From assembly GCA_037576195.1 (NCBI GenBank), contig CM075104.1, positions 3,416,775 through 3,480,774 of the forward strand: 64,000 bases of DNA. Direction: 5' to 3'. A program made the position numbers and the translations under genes. The DNA comes from Phytoseiulus persimilis (taxonomy: Eukaryota; Arthropoda; Arachnida; Mesostigmata; Phytoseiidae). Each line of letters starts with the position of its first letter. Position 1 is the first letter of the stretch. Positions 11,531-25,357 of the stretch are shown here, one piece after another. The notes under the pieces are model-generated. The model was not told the origin of the DNA and searched no databases. It saw nothing but the letters and a program-made list of their open reading frames with translations.

Positions 11531-11764
11531 ACGACTTCTCCAGAAATTGGTTCGAACAAAGAGAGCGAATCTACGGGACGAACGGCGGCAAGCCGTAAGA
11601 ATGGAAGGAACGAGGAGTTTCTGAGGGAAGACCCGAAGGGACGAGCCGAAAACGAGAAACTACTGTTGATAAGGAAGCGCAAACGAAGCCGAGTGCTTAC
11701 AAATCCGAGCGAAGAAGTCTCCCAAATATTCTCGGAGGACTTAAGGAATACGCACAACCAATAG
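11531..11764 (+). CDS. Possible last coding exon, charged K/E/N-rich protein
   Basis: The frame follows an acceptor-like AGTTCCTCAG ending at 11530 and runs 77 codons to TAG. The translation is strongly hydrophilic, alternating acidic and basic residues (near NEEFLREDPKGRAENEKLLL, then IRKRKRSR, a nuclear-localisation-like basic cluster). It ends in SEDLRNTHNQ. Such composition is unlike the arginine/serine-rich chance frames around it, but the plus strand here is purine-rich, which by itself yields K/E/R codons. No upstream exon could be joined. No family recognised. Confidence 0.25.
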   Translation, partial: TTSPEIGSNKESESTGRTAASRKNGRNEEFLREDPKGRAENEKLLLIRKRKRSRVLTNPSEEVSQIFSEDLRNTHNQ

Positions 11765-14700
11765 CAGCCAACCGAGTAGGAATGGGATAAGCCAGGGAAC
11801 CGGAGGAGCTGCGGCGACGGCGGAGGGGCTCAAAAAGTGAATGCTAAATTAGTGGGATTACCGTTCGCTATCGCAACAGTGACCGTCGCATGATACTCTT
11901 GAAAGTTCTTGCCGCCCATCTTCCCGCCCGTTGCCGCGCTTCCTCAGTCGGAATTCGGCCCCGAGCTCTCGGCACATCTCCCAGCTGGACGAGCCGAGGG
12001 TGGACCCTTAAATCTTGGAGGAATCTTTCCGAGCAGCCGGCTGGGCGAGCATACAGAGCCAACTCGAGAGGGACACAACCGCCCGAGGGGACGGACTCGC
12101 ACCCTTATTAGGTATTTATGATTCATTCATTCATTTCGTTTATCCCGGCTCTGCTTTGTATTCGATAGACGCCGAAAGAGCCCCAGAAGAGCTCGAAATT
12201 CTTCTCATTGTTGTAGTAAGTAATATAGGAACTCGTCGAGGGCCTTCGGGGTAGTCTGCCAAGTGGCGACTGCAGCAGAAGCAATGTAAGAGTGATGAGC
12301 GCTGTTCGTTCATTCGCTCCGGGTGGGGCAGCGGTTCGTCTTTTGTTAGTTCGTCACAAAGAACTTGAACTTCGTGTGGACTCCGAACAACAAGCGGAGA
12401 CTCCAAAAAATGTGGCTGACTTCAGCTATGCGCGGCCGCCTACAACTCTTGAAGTTTCAGTGCATACTTCCTCTTCATCCGGTGTCTGTTTTGAGACTCA
12501 GCTCCTGGATGTGTTCCGGAATTCCGTACGAGAGGAGCGGCGCAAGTTTTTGGAGCCAACGAAGCCGAAACGATTGAGTGGGCCGTGATTCCTACCTTGA
12601 CTCACCGACCTCGCGAGAGGCCCGCCGCCTGCTTTGAGGATTGGCTCGGGAAACTTGTCAGCTCAAGCAACAGACTGTGTGGACATTTTCGCAACTCGCC
12701 GAAAAGCGCGCTTCGTATTCACTTTTGTGGATTTTTCCCGAACCGAACAAACGAGACCATTTCCTCGAGGCAACATGAATCTTACGCAACGATGACAGCC
12801 ACCTGAGACGATCTCTGGGACTCCATCGCGCCTCCAGTTCATCAATGAATGAGTACTAAGCCCAAAAGCAGTCCACTCCGATCATCGGCCGATTTGTTTT
12901 GAAAACGTTCGACGGAAACCTCCGAGAAGCCAGAGCTCCACTGGACACTCTTTGTCACACGATCATTCCTGAGAGGCGAAGGCCCCGACCAGCATACTTT
13001 CAAGCGAAGTTGGGATATAAACTGACCAGTGCCTGGAAGTCCTTGATGGGTTCTGTTATCCTTTGACGTCGTTAATCCGTCGGAGGGGATCGATGGCACT
13101 TGTCGCCGGTGAGCCAGAACAGTCAATTGAACAGTTTGTCAGCATCAGTCAATAAACCATCTACTGTTTTTCTTTTGTTATCGGTCACGAAACGGTTGGC
13201 ATTGATTCTCCTTCGATTCGAATCTATTTCTCAGCCGGTTTCTGTAACACGGATGACACACTCTTCCACCTCAGATCACCACTTCCAGACGCGACGGCGA
13301 ACTCTGGCCGAGAGACAACGGCGTCACCACGAGATCCTTTTCACCGATTTCGAACATTTGCCGAGCCATGCACTCGTTGGTAGTCCGGCGCGCACAGGTC
13401 CCCGGCTCAGATTTCACACTGCGTGCCCTGCTCCGTAGTCTGCGGATTCCACTCTGGGCTCAGGAGTCGGCAAGAGATTGTACTCTCGGGGAGAGTGCAA
13501 TCCAACGGTGGAGGGTCGCACTGGAGAGGGACAACCCGGTGCCGCTGGTCGTCGCGCTACCGCCTCTGCCGAGGGTGGAAACGCGGTAAACGCCGCAATA
13601 CGGCGCAAGCACATCAAGACGGAGCTGTTCTACATGTTGAATCGAGGGAAGACAGAAATCGAGGCCGCGATGAGCTCGACGATGCGGACGTCGACCGCAA
13701 CCAACGGCAATCTTCTCGCTGTAAACAGATAAATGTTCTCCATCTTGACAAAATAGCCCGAGGCAGCTCCCGCCTCAGTCGATTTGGACCCGCAGGCCGT
13801 GTCCCACACACAGACAACTGTCAGTCGTCGAATCAGCAGAACATGCATTCCGAGGAGGACGAAGTGAACACACAGAGGTGGCACCGTATCCCCCACCTGC
13901 AGGTGAAATCTCGCCCGTCACCGATGTCTTGGAGTTGAGACACTGAAAATCTTCATTTTGCTCCTTCAGCAGGCTTGAGATTCTCGAATCGACCTGAGAG
14001 GTTGCGTTGGACGCATGACGGAGGAGCTCCCGAATCGACGGTGGAGAGAGACAACACCACCGACTCCGACAGATACGCTTCGTCGAGCTCCCCTCATCGC
14101 TCGCATGACGCCTCATGCGATATCGAGTCGCCACTCGATCGAGTGAATATTCCCCAGCAGAACGTCCACAGTTGTCCCGGAGCGGCGAGTCAGAATTAGA
14201 AGTCTGACAAAACCGAGAAGCTTTGAACTGAGCAAATCGGACTGTCGATCTCCGGATGTCGGAAAACCATTTTCCGTCACCAAACGTTGCGCCTGGAAGC
14301 CTGATCACCTCAGACAGACGAACTAGGGCCTCGACGGGTATGAGTCGACTGAGTGCCAGGACAAGGCGCTCATCCAAAGAATTGCAACGGATCGTTCAAG
14401 CGCTGCTCGAAACTGGAGGAATATTCTGGCGAGGGATCTATCGGCGCAACCTTCGCAAGCTCCAGATTCTGACGAATGAGTAGTGGGATTCGGAAGTAGG
14501 TCGCTGGTATGAGAGGCCGCTAGACGGGCGCTGACAGACGGACATCGTACAAACAGTCAGACGGGTGGACGACGGGGATTCGAGTACGACAGGGGGGAGA
14601 TTCGCGTTGCGGAAGGATCGGCGTCAGCGCTAATCAGGTTCGCAACCGGATGCGGGGCCTCTGATCAACAGCCGCAGCTACGTTTTCCAACGGCCCGACA

Positions 14701-15552
14701 AACACGCTGTTCCTGTTCGCATCAAAACACGTATCTGAAGGCAGCGGACACCTCCGGCGTGTTGAATGCGACTCTCTCGCGTATCCCCCATACCGATACT
14801 TGTATCCACTTGAGGATTTAACGAGTTCTTCGCGACGTCAGAAACCAACAAACGAACAGGCCGGCGACAAATATATTGACTCAGCTAGCTTGAGTTCGCG
14901 TCGAGCGTCTCGGTTGTTTTCGACCTCATGAATTCGAAACCGAAGATGATTCAGTACAAGATTCGCATCCACTGGCGAGACGACAAGCTCAGAGACTTCG
15001 AGTCAGTTCCGAGCGGATCGCTTCATGCCGAAGTCGCAGCTACGGCTGTAGTTGCAAACGGGGAGCACAGGCGTCGGTTGAGATAGTTTTTCACTCCGAA
15101 ATGAGCTCCGGGCGGGAAATCGAAAACGAAATAAATTATTGCTCCATCGGTTCCCGAGACCAAGGAGAACAGGGTCAGAGGGGGAATAATCCAGACGTCT
15201 GAGAATCGACTCAACTTCCGAGATGAATATCAGAGAAGTGTGAGGAATCGCCTAAAAATTTACGGAGCCCATCAAAACGCATCGCTTTCGACACGGACTG
15301 TTCGTCGAGTGGGGTCGTTCAGTTCCTGGGGAAACGGAGATTCCGAAACTAGGTCGGAATCTCTTATATTCACGACCGGCAGGGTATCCGGAAAGTTTGT
15401 AAGACAAGACTGGCTGAGGCAAAGAAGGAATTGAAACGGAGTTGAGAAGACTCAAACCGGACACGAAGTGAGTGTCACGCGGATTTTACGCTCGGTGTCT
15501 CCCGGAGGAAACACCTGCAGTGACGAGTCGCGCGAGCAGTCAGAGTAATGAA
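11765..15552. other. Gap without a supported gene
   Basis: Overlapping frames up to 200 codons (13775-14377 minus) exist, none with splice or codon support. Contains an ATTC repeat at 12121-12135. A GTAGTAAGT donor-like site lies at about 12212 with no convincing exon before it. Confidence 0.5.
12121..12135. repeat. Short (ATTC)n repeat
   Basis: Nearly four ATTC units. Similar short ATTC/GAAT runs occur at 26407-26420 and 51988-51999. Confidence 0.9.
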
Positions 15553-15778
15553 ATCTCTCGGTAAATCTTCCCTCCTCCGGATTGTTACTGGAAGCTCGTC
15601 TTCGTTCCTCTCCAACGATCGAGATTCCCTTTGGCTGCTCAAGCGAATCGTGCGGGACCTTGACTCGCGCGGAAGGACACGTTTGGTTCTCCTTGTTACA
15701 GGACTCGGTCAACTTGACGTGCTTGTTGCGAGTCGCTGCAGCGTTTTCCCTAAATCTCCTACTCGAGGGCACGAGGAA
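15553..15778 (+). CDS. Weak exon candidate ending at a GTAAGA donor
   Basis: The frame, whose first internal TTG is at 15582, is open from after a TGA near 15550. It ends where its stop falls within a donor-like GGAA|GTAAGA at 15778/15779. About 65 percent of codons end in G/C. The translation is hydrophobic in its second half (near TCLLRVAAAFSLNLLLEG). The antisense frame 15452-15772 is equally protein-like, rich in lysine, glutamate and asparagine, so the strand is uncertain. No family recognised. Confidence 0.13.
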
Positions 15779-16227
15779 GTAAGAGGAGCTATTCTCCCGA
15801 GGCTGTGTCGGAGGATTCGTCCGATTTCACACAGACAGACGGGGAGACACCTCAAACCGACGGAAAAAAACGAGGACTCCGCGGTTTCCGAACATGGTGA
15901 AGTCCGACGAGGACTTCGTGGCGGACGCCCACGATTATTCGGTCGCTCCAGTCAGTGGACGTTGCTATTGTTGTCGATGATGAAAAGATTCCATAACGAA
16001 TGAGCGGGGGCGGACGGAATCACTCGCGTTGAGCCCTCGCTTCGAACCTGGAGCCAGCTGAGAGGATTCTCGCTTGACTGGACGGCGCGACTGCCGGTTG
16101 TTGAAAATGTTCCGTGTTGCTCTCCGCCGCGGTCCTCACAGCCGCCGCAGTCTCAGAAACTCTTCATAAGTTTCTTAATTACGACTCGGTTGGAATGATT
16201 CTTCCATTTAAGCTAACGGCAGCACAT

Positions 16228-16250
16228 CCCCGACGAAAGAGCCGTCGGGG
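16228..16250. repeat. Perfect 7-bp GC-rich hairpin, 9-nt loop
   Basis: CCCCGAC (16228-16234) pairs with GTCGGGG (16244-16250) around the loop GAAAGAGCC. Confidence 0.9.
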
Positions 16251-17364
16251 CGGAAAACAAGAAATGGTAGACGGCGAGTGCGTCCGGAGAATCTCGAGCT
16301 GACTCTCTCGCGGAGGAATCCAGACAGGCACCACTCCCACAAACACGAAAGAAACTTGAGCAACATTTTCCAATACGAGCGGGGGGCGACCGCCACTGCA
16401 ATCGATCAAGATATTCCGCGGTTTCACTCGTTCAAATCGTGCCCTCCATAGGCTCTTGATCCCGGCACAGGCCCCGGAAGCCCCCGCGCCACGGCTTCAT
16501 TTGAAGACTTTCCCGATAGCTGCGATCAGCTCAGTGGGTTCTCGCTCCCGCAAGCGGTTTCGGAACAGAACGCGGCCAGCGGCCCTACGTGCCGTCTCGC
16601 GCATTCGTTTGAGACCATGTCAGATTGTTTATCCGGTGGATTTTTCGCTTCGCTCCAGGAGCAGGAGATCGCTTCTCAGTTTCGATCGATGTGTTGAGCA
16701 TTGACCAAAACCGGAGAAACGCAGATCAGGATCAGCGGAACGCATTCCGGAAGAGATCGGAGTCGTGCGCCCGGGATGTTTGAACCAGAGCCTGCCGTAC
16801 ACCTGGATCATTAATGTTGAGCTCATCGGGGAACCCCAGAGATACGATCGGGTCCCCAGGCTGTGCTGTACAGCTCGGTCTTGATGTTTATCTCTCTTTC
16901 AAAATCCTGCGGAGCTCGAACTGATCCGAAGGCGCTGGCACGTGCGTACCTAACAAACTTCTTCCCGTTCCAACTTGAGGCCGACCTTGAGTTCGTTCGA
17001 GGGTTGACGATTAAGGAAAGATCGAACCCGGGCTCTCAAACGGTGGAACGCCAGCTTCCCGAAACAACGAGGGGCGGCCGACTGGTGCGCTGGCTTGAGG
17101 TTCCTGCGGAGCTGAGTCGGTTTCGACACTCGATGAAGCATGGTCCGGGAGCAGGATTCTTTTATTCATCCTCGAATCCCTGTCAATGAGGAGTTGACGA
17201 AGTCTATTTTGGGACTTCTCGTTGCTGAATGCAACAGAGTTGATGTTCTCCTGACGTGCTGTTCAGAGAGCGAGTCGCTCGAACGCGAGCGGAACGCACG
17301 AGCTCACGCGCCGTCTTGTCGACCGAGAAACTCCACTAAGAACCTTCCTCCCCTGTCGCAGGTA

Positions 17365-17392
17365 GGCGTTCGTTTGGAAAACGAACAACGCC
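17365..17392. repeat. 11-bp hairpin with 3-nt loop and 3-nt bulge
   Basis: GTTCGTTT (17368-17375) pairs with AAACGAAC (17379-17386) across the loop GGA. GGC/GCC extends the stem after a one-sided AAC bulge. Confidence 0.85.
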
Positions 17393-19440
17393 AGCCCCGT
17401 TCACGCCTCGCATGCTCTCGTGTTTTGTTGCTGCTGTCCGCCGACGCATCCGAGGGAAATCTTGCTTACAGAACGCTTGTTAGCGCTTTTTTGTCGTAAG
17501 CTGCTTCGGGCGTAGCATGCGTCGTCGTCGCGGTAGACGTGCTACACAGTATCATGCTTCCATCGTGCGAACGATGATCTTCTCCGTGTGTACCATGCAG
17601 TGGGCTCGAGGCGAGCTTCAGTAATTGGTTGGAGGAGGGCTCATCAGCAGAAATCGGAGGACAGGAACCGCGGGAGGAGACAATCGGGGAAGAAAGGCCA
17701 AACCGATGACGAATGGAAGCTGTTACCCTGACGCTGAATAGTTTTCCGGGCGGTTGTTGCTCGGGTCGCGCACCTGTCATCCGGAGTGCGCGCTTAGCGG
17801 TTAGTTTTCTTCTCAGCGCCTCGAATGACTGTCGGTTGTTCCTTAATCCGTTCCTGTTTGTCTGTCTGTCTCTCTCGCTCGCCCGCCGCTCTCCTCTGAT
17901 GCTTTCACTCCGTGTTTGAGCCGAGCTCATAATCTGCCGGTGCCGCTGTTACGGCCGCATCGCTCTCGCACTCTTCCTACACCCGTTTCTCCGCTCGCTC
18001 AGACATCTGGCAAAACATTGCTCTCATAAGGAAGACGACAGCGGAGGGCGCGGAGAGAATGAAAGATTTACGCACACTCGGCGGGCGAACGTCTTCATTC
18101 TGTCTGCGAATCACTCGCTAGTTGGCCCGTTTGAATTCATCCCTTTCGGAAAATGGCGGAAACCTTACATTATTAAGCTCGAAATGTCGATGAGGTGTCA
18201 GAAATACGGAGTAATCCGTTTGCTGAACCCTTCCATCAATCAATCATCCGACGATCCATCAACTGGTCCCGGCTCTCCTTCTGGCCCATCGGGTCAAGGG
18301 AGAGAAGCCCCACGTGAGCGGAGAAGCTGTCGCCGAGGCCCGTTCTGGTGGAAATTGTGAAACTCTCCGAAACCACGCGGGCGCGCTAGCGGGAAATGTT
18401 TTCGATGTTGTGTTTACATTGGAATTACAGCAAGAAGCTCAGCCGGCTTAGTTGTCGAAAGATATTCAGAAAGGAAGGATCGAGAGACAGACATGTCTTG
18501 AGCGCCGAGTAGGTATCACGTGTGGTCGCTGCCGCCCGCGCGAATTTCACTCACCGTTTGTGCACGGCTGCTCGGTGTCACGCCGATGAGTGACCGGCGC
18601 GGGGTCCCTGCTATTAATATTCCGAAAGTTGGGGGCCGAAACCATGCTCGAGCGCATCATCGAAGTCTTGTGCACATCGGAGTCGAAAGCGCGGTCCGCT
18701 GGCAAAGCTCCTTTCCAAATGAGCCAGTCGAGTCAGGATCGCGGAATATGTCGTTCATTGTGTCCGAGCGAAGCTATGCCCAGCCGATTTGAGCGGTTGA
18801 AGCGAAACCCGCTCCCGGGCCGGGTGGAAGGCGTGCTCTAACAACAGATCGGGCAACTCTCCAGACACGCTAAATCTACGACAGACCTTGATGATCTGTG
18901 CTGGGGGTCGGACGCGGCGCGGAGCGAGGGAGCCGCCGGCGGATCAGGACGAGCCTTCGCAAGTCCACCGGGAATCGGATGAAAAAATGATGGGGATTTA
19001 GGGTCACCTGGCTCTGACAGAATCGCAGTAACAAATCTCCCGTGTTGTGCAGAGGGTGACCAATGTTCGTCCGTACATCAGGGCGCATTTCCACAATGGG
19101 AGATTGCAACTCGAAAATCGGGACAAGTGTAATTTGAATCTCCGCGAGCGGCTCAGTGAGGTCCCTTCCGTGATTACGTAGCCACAAAGTCACCATCGTG
19201 ACGACGCTCCCGAATCCGGCTGGGCGGATGTCGCACAAAATTGCGTCGGAGCGGCCGTGTACGAGGGTCTTCCCGGGATGACTGTCGAGGATAACTGCGG
19301 CCAACGCGGTTGGTATCTCCGGCTCTTGTCCCTACGCTGCGCACGGGATTCTCGAGCACCAGCAACTTCGTCTCTAACGCTCGACGCGGCTCGTGATGAA
19401 ATGGACTTGGCTCGGCGCCAACGGGCCCGCAAGTTTACTA

Positions 19441-19459
19441 AGAGAGAGAGAGAGAGAGA
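19441..19459. repeat. (AG)n dinucleotide repeat
   Basis: Nine AG units in a row, a simple microsatellite. Confidence 0.97.
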
Positions 19460-22400
19460 AACGAACCGAACTCGGAACAAATCCTCAAACCGCTCGGGTG
19501 AGATAACTCTGTTGATGAACATGATCGTCTTACCACGGGCAAAGAACTCGAAATACACCGGGTACCCGATGACTTGGCAACCGCCATGCAGCCTGATGGC
19601 GGACGGAGCCTTGCCGGGATTCGTGCTGGATGGACTGCGATCAAAACCGAATAGGGAGACGAGTTGATCTGCTCAGATTGGAAACATTGAAGACGTGGTT
19701 CGATGAGCGCAGAGAGCCGCTCGCGCCCGCTGGAAGCCTTCTTGATGGGAGCTCGCTGTGAGACGAGCTGGGTTTCAGAACGCATCCGACCCGAGAGGTG
19801 CTAAGAGCGATAACGTGTCGGGCGGCAAGGACTCCTTCCGACAGGAGTTTCAACGCAGTTATTGAGGCCGACTTCATCATCGTCGCCTCTTACCTGGCGG
19901 AGTGGGACGACCCCATTTCACATCGACACACAAAACGAACACGACGACACACGTGCCGCGGGTCGGCTGACCGAGTCAGCCGTCGAGTCCAAGTGCAGGC
20001 AATACAAGCGGGGGGAAAAACTTGAGCGCTCCAAGCTGGCCTTTGGGGTGAAGCTCTAGTTCACACCAGTTGGTTGCTCGTGGATGTCTGCTGCTGCTGC
20101 TGAGTCGAAGAAACTCGGCAAAACGAGGAGGCCGAGAAGAGGGTTGTAAGTGCTAGGGGACGGAACCGACGGCTGGTTGGGTGGGTGGGTGGCTTGCTAG
20201 ACGGACGACGACGGAGAGGGGCAAACTATGCCTCTAGGGAGGAATCATAGCGCCGGGAAATCTATGAGCTTCGTGCGCCCCACTCTGATATCTAAACACA
20301 CCCATTTGGCAGCGGCAGCAGTAACGATGGGTGATGGCAGCGGTGGTGGTTCTTCCACTGCTGCTGCAGGAGAGGTACCGAATGAGAAATGACTCCGACT
20401 GACTATCTGTCTGTCTGCCCCTCCGTCCGCCCGGCTTTCTCGGACACGCCAACCAACCGACCGAGTGAGTGAGGGAACGATCGCAACAACCACTTCAATA
20501 CTGGCGCACAGTGAATCGCTAACTCACTTCCGTCTCGTGTGCATCTTCGGCACACTCACAGCCGCAAAGGCCGGATCGCATTCATCTCTCGACGCGAACA
20601 ACAAACATCGCGGAGGCTCGAGTGCTCCCTCTCTCGGCAGGAAAAACTTCTCGGTGACAGTCTCATTGTTCCGGACTTCTGTTTAGAATCAGCTCCGAAT
20701 GGATTTCGGCAGTCAGTTCTTCCAGTCTCATTCTTCGGATCGAGCCTCTACGATGCAACGAATTGGGCATCGGTGATCCAGGAGAAAGTTGTTCCAGATC
20801 ACGATCAAGTCTCCCGTGTGTCTATCCAGCGTGTCGCGATTGTTTCTCGCGCGTTGGTTCCGAATGTAGTTTTCACTCGGGAATTCCAAGCTCCATCAGA
20901 TCTGTCACTTTCCTTTATGCCGACTCTGATCCCTGCTGCTCCGATTCTGTTCCTAGAGTGATTCCATAGGTTCCCTTGTTTGGATGCCTCGACAATCATT
21001 GAATGCAACAACCGAAAGGACGGTGGGGGAGAACCCGCGCTTAGTTCATCAATTCGACGGCTAAAACCATTACTTTCAGACAACGGAAACAATGGAGGAC
21101 ACACGGAAGTCAGCCAGCGCGTTCGGAGGGCTTTCCCCCCGATTTGCGAATGAGATGTTTGCCCGAGATCATCCAGCGTACGGGGACCGTTTGGTCTGAT
21201 GACAATCCCGCTTTGTCGAGTCATGGGGAAAGTTCAGTCACACCGGAGCTCATTCGCTCTCTAGATAATTCGACTCGGCAGAACATGATCCAATTTTGAT
21301 GGTGTTCTGCTTTATTTCACTCATTGACGGCGAACTCATCACAAATGGGGAATTCGTCTCCTGCACTCCGAGGACCCAACATGCGAACCGTCGGAAATCG
21401 CAATCGGATCGCTCGGCCCCAGCGAAGGGCTTTTATTTAATGGGCAACGAGTTTGCGAGCGGGGGATCGCCTTTCCTCGTAGCTGCTCGGCCGTGTTTAG
21501 GCTGTATAATGAGATTCCAAACGGTTATTCAGGGAACGAGAGCCACCGGGAAAAACACCGAAGCCGAGTTGTTGGGGGAGGGGAGGGGGAGTGGTTGTCA
21601 TTTGCCCGATTCGACTGAGCGCTCGAACGCCGGCGAGGGGATCCGGGTGGGGTGACACAGTCAAATTGAAATCACAACAGATGCGCCTGACCATTGTTTA
21701 GAGATCCTGGTCGCTCACTCGAGGTCCTGGGTTGCGCCACCCCATCATCAGCTGTGACTGCTAAGCTCGCAGTATTTGTCTTTTCATTCGGCTGAAATCG
21801 GAGACCCGCCATGACTCACTCCGAGGGGGCCGAGCTCGCTCCCAATCCTTTCCGATAATGAAGGAGGAATTTCCCTCTGATCGGCGAGCGATGGACTCGA
21901 AGGCGAGCTGTCCTCCCTCTGACCAAACGAACGAAAGAACGGTGGTCAAGTCCCTGTTCGACTTTCGTTTGTGACCAGAACCGCATCGCCGAGGAGCTCG
22001 CTCGAGCATCTCGCGATTGTATGATCGGATACGACGGAGACGAGGCGACCACAAGCCGAACCGACGGATCATAGCTTGCGAGCGAGTCGAAAACACTTTG
22101 CTGCGAACTGTATGGAAATTGCGCTCGTGTGTCGTCACTTACTGAATGCATAAGTTGGAAGCCCTTGTAACGCTCCTCCGGCGCCGAGTTCCGGTTCCCG
22201 GAGGGGTCCGTTCCCGAGGGCGCAACAAAGGCAAAAAGAGAGCGAGAAAGAACGACGAGCTATGCCTTGTCATGTCGAGATGATATTAGTGACGCAGACA
22301 ATGAGCCAGGCGTTGAGCACCGATTCCGCTACAGACGCCTACTCGCTCTCGTTCGAAACTCTCTTGTCTCCAAGTCCCTTCGAAAATTCTCCCTGAAACC

Positions 22401-24599
22401 ACCGACAACGCCGTGCCGACCACGGCGGAGCTTTTCGCTGTGCTGTTTTGGACTGGCTGCAGCGACCGAAAACCTTGACGGGAAACCTCAGAACCCAAAC
22501 ATCCGATCGAAGTGGAGGCGAACAGCCAGCGGCTCGGAACAGCTCGTTCTCGATGCGCTCTCCCCAAGCGCATTACGGTCGACCTTCGTCCTACTCGACG
22601 ATTACGAGTCCGCTCCCACTCGCATCGAACAATGACCATTGCAGCCGAAAACTCGAGGAGGGAGCTCGGTCGTGGCGGTGGTGCGCGAAGGTGGCGCTCC
22701 AGGTCACCGGGAAATATCTGAAACACGAACCAGTTTCCTTATTCCGCGGACGTAGGAATCTTAGCGGATGAGGAGAATCGTGTAGAAGGAGAGCCCGCGG
22801 AATTTCACAATTCAGTCACCGCTCGCGGCGGGCCGTTATCGAGAGGATTTCGATGGTGGCGCTGAACGAATTCAATGAGGGAGGCGAACACGGAAGACTC
22901 GAGAACGGGAGGAACTTGATTTTGCAGTCAATGGAACTCGACTAACGCGATGTAAGTGCTCCTAATGTTATCGACCTCACGGACGGTCGGCCCTGCCGGA
23001 CGGTTAGTCCAAAAGTGAGCTCCAGATTCGAAATCGAAGTCGGAATCGACGGAATCCGCCTGAAAAATTCAAATAGGCCCCAGCCTATTTGAAATAAATG
23101 AATTTGTCTCCAATTTCGCCAGTAATCACACACGGGACAGAAATGAGGCGGTTCTAGACTTTACTCGAAGAGGCTAGATAGGAATCTCGGGGCGGGGTTT
23201 CGAGTTGTCAATGTCGGAGGAGATATTTCGTGCCTAAATCATGCCCACTTAGCATTCATCAGAGACAACACCTAGCGGAGCTCGCAACGGAGTCGGCACT
23301 GAGTCATCGTTCAGATCGGTCGACATCGAAATCACGATGGATCGCTCACTTGCGCAATCGTTCAGTCGCTAGCTCGCCCAAGCTCCCCCTTGTCCCGGCT
23401 GCTTGGCAAGCCTGGTGGCAGGCGAGCTCAATGTATCCGTATCTAATGTTAAATCCCTATAATAATAATTCGATTCATCTTCAACTGGCGCGGACACGAG
23501 ACGCAAATTGAGACTTTCGGCATCTGTGTCGTTCTCGGTCGCTCGCTCGTCTCCCTGTTCTCCTGTCTGTATTTCTGTTCGGCCGAGTCCCTCTATCTGG
23601 CCTTGACTCTCCCTATTCGTTTCGCAGCGTTCCTCCACACTCGGTCGCCCGGCTCCCCCGTTCGCTGGGAATCCTTCTGGGAGATTGCAATTTGCACAGC
23701 GAGCATCTTAACAACGTTGATGGTCGCGGAGCTTCTTTAGAAACCCGCCAGCCAGCCAGCGAGCGGGCAGGCGGGCGGGCCATCTAGACGGCCGGGCCGA
23801 CTCAGGCGACAACGAGGAACACTTAACTCTGATAACATTGTAACTGCTGACGTTAACCCGCTGCAGTGAGCTCGCAGGCCAGCCCACTCGCCAACCGCGC
23901 CGCCAACCAGCCGGCAAGTTAGATTACGGAGACGGCGAGTTACCGAGATCGCCTGCAGCCATCGGAATAGCCATCTCGTCAGCGAAACATTGGGTCGCTG
24001 TCGTCGACTTCTGTGGCTGATGACGTCTACGGCTCGTGGGCTTGAAACGACTCCGCAGCTCGAGTCGTCTCTGAAAACTCAACAGCAAGCAACGGATATC
24101 TTCAAACTTCTCGTGACCCGGCCTCCAGGTGGGGGAATGATCTTGGATCTGAACATGAGCGTGAAGGCTTTCCCGAAACGTGGATACGCTCCGTCGCGAC
24201 ATGCCGCGCATATGCTTCCTCTCTTCCCAAAATGGGGTTCCGTGTCCGAGGCTCTCCGGATTGGCGGAGTAGGTACAATGATTGCCAGCTCCAGCAACCC
24301 GCTCAGATGGATATACAGCATGTGGCGCACGAATCCGATGGGTCTTCTGCTCATCGCAAGGTCAAAGACACTCCACGGCTCTCTGGGAGCAATGCCACTC
24401 GAGTCGTGATCGATAACGAAAATGAATGGGCTGTAGTATAGCAGAATTCAGTCGAAACTTGATGCCACTCCGATACTTGCACCATCGTCGAGGGCCTAAT
24501 GTACCCTTGTTGATGTCGATGCCGGAAATAACCTCTGATAGTCGAATGCATTTGTGACATTGGATGGCTCCGCAGCTGTGAGTAGATTAAACGGTTCAG

Positions 24600-24794
24600 A
24601 TGATTTTCCACCGCGGCGACATGGATCCAATGCTCGATTCCCTCGGAATCAGCGAATTTACCACTGCTCGCAAAATCATCTGCGCTCACATCCGGCAGTC
24701 ATACGATGCGTTTTCCCTGTTCGTGGATTCCTCGTTGATGCAAAGCTGCCTGGGACCCTCCCATGACACGCTTGCATTCACTCATGGCGAATAG
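24600..24794 (+). CDS. Candidate 64-residue ORF or exon, unknown product
   Basis: A true ATG at 24600, directly after a TTCAG (acceptor-like), opens 64 codons to TAG. About 64 percent of codons end in G/C, in DNA near 50 percent GC. The translation is balanced and low in arginine (near DMDPMLDSLGISEFTTARKI), with cysteines at three places and an end of DTLAFTHGE. The strong codon bias is not mirrored in a good minus frame; the overlapping minus frame 24351-24689 sits near 51 percent. It is either a small protein or the first coding exon end of a larger gene. No family recognised. Confidence 0.3.
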   Translation: MIFHRGDMDPMLDSLGISEFTTARKIICAHIRQSYDAFSLFVDSSLMQSCLGPSHDTLAFTHGE

Positions 24795-24993
24795 AACATG
24801 AAAAGGAAAAGAAAGGTCTCGGTCCAAAACTCGAGATCACGGACCTCAACGGAGCGTGATCCTCGCAATCGTCAACGACCGGTTATCCATTTTCTCTGAG
24901 CGCCGTCTCCTGTGACTCTTCACACGTTCCGCAACATCCCATCGAAGAATCGCCAGCTGTCCCAGGATGTGAACCGCTAGTTCCGTGGATTAT

Positions 24994-25018
24994 CTGTTTT
25001 CCGTTGGGAAGAAAACAG
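24994..25018. repeat. Perfect 8-bp hairpin, 9-nt loop
   Basis: CTGTTTTC (24994-25001) pairs with GAAAACAG (25011-25018). Confidence 0.9.
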
Positions 25019-25357
25019 GTTCAGATACAAGTCAGGTGCTTTTCCAGAGACCAGGGGTCAAATGTTTCTGACGGTGATCGGCGAGCACGGAGGTTGACCG
25101 ATCCTTCAGAGCCCGCTCCCGAAACTACCCTCCATCGAGTGGAATGGCGGAGAAAATAGAGTCAGAACGGGGTCCACGAATAGTAGAGCGACTCTCTTGA
25201 GCGAGTGTTTCCCTCGATGTCGGAAACAGGAAACCATATCGAATCGGGGAGTCTGCTCTCGATACCACCATTGGTGAGAACCGAAATTACTCGTCGGCGG
25301 ACATACTGCAGAGATCGCGTTGTGGCCTCAGAGCCGCAGTGTGATCTCTCCTGGCAG

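Larger units (their letters stand above)
15783..24599. other. About 8.8 kb without a supported gene
   Basis: Contains hairpins at 16228-16250 and 17365-17392, an (AG)n repeat at 19441-19459 and four-base-register blocks near 17855, 20169, 20404, 23736 and 23868. Frames of 60-154 codons occur on both strands. The one at 20539-20961 looks hydrophobic and balanced but has background third-position G/C. A GTAAGT at about 20147 and another at about 22949 have no convincing exon attached. Confidence 0.5.

Noticed and set aside
20539-20961. 141-codon plus frame with hydrophobic, balanced composition
   Set aside because: Third-position G/C is about background (47 percent), there is no clear splice site, and the antisense frame is also open.
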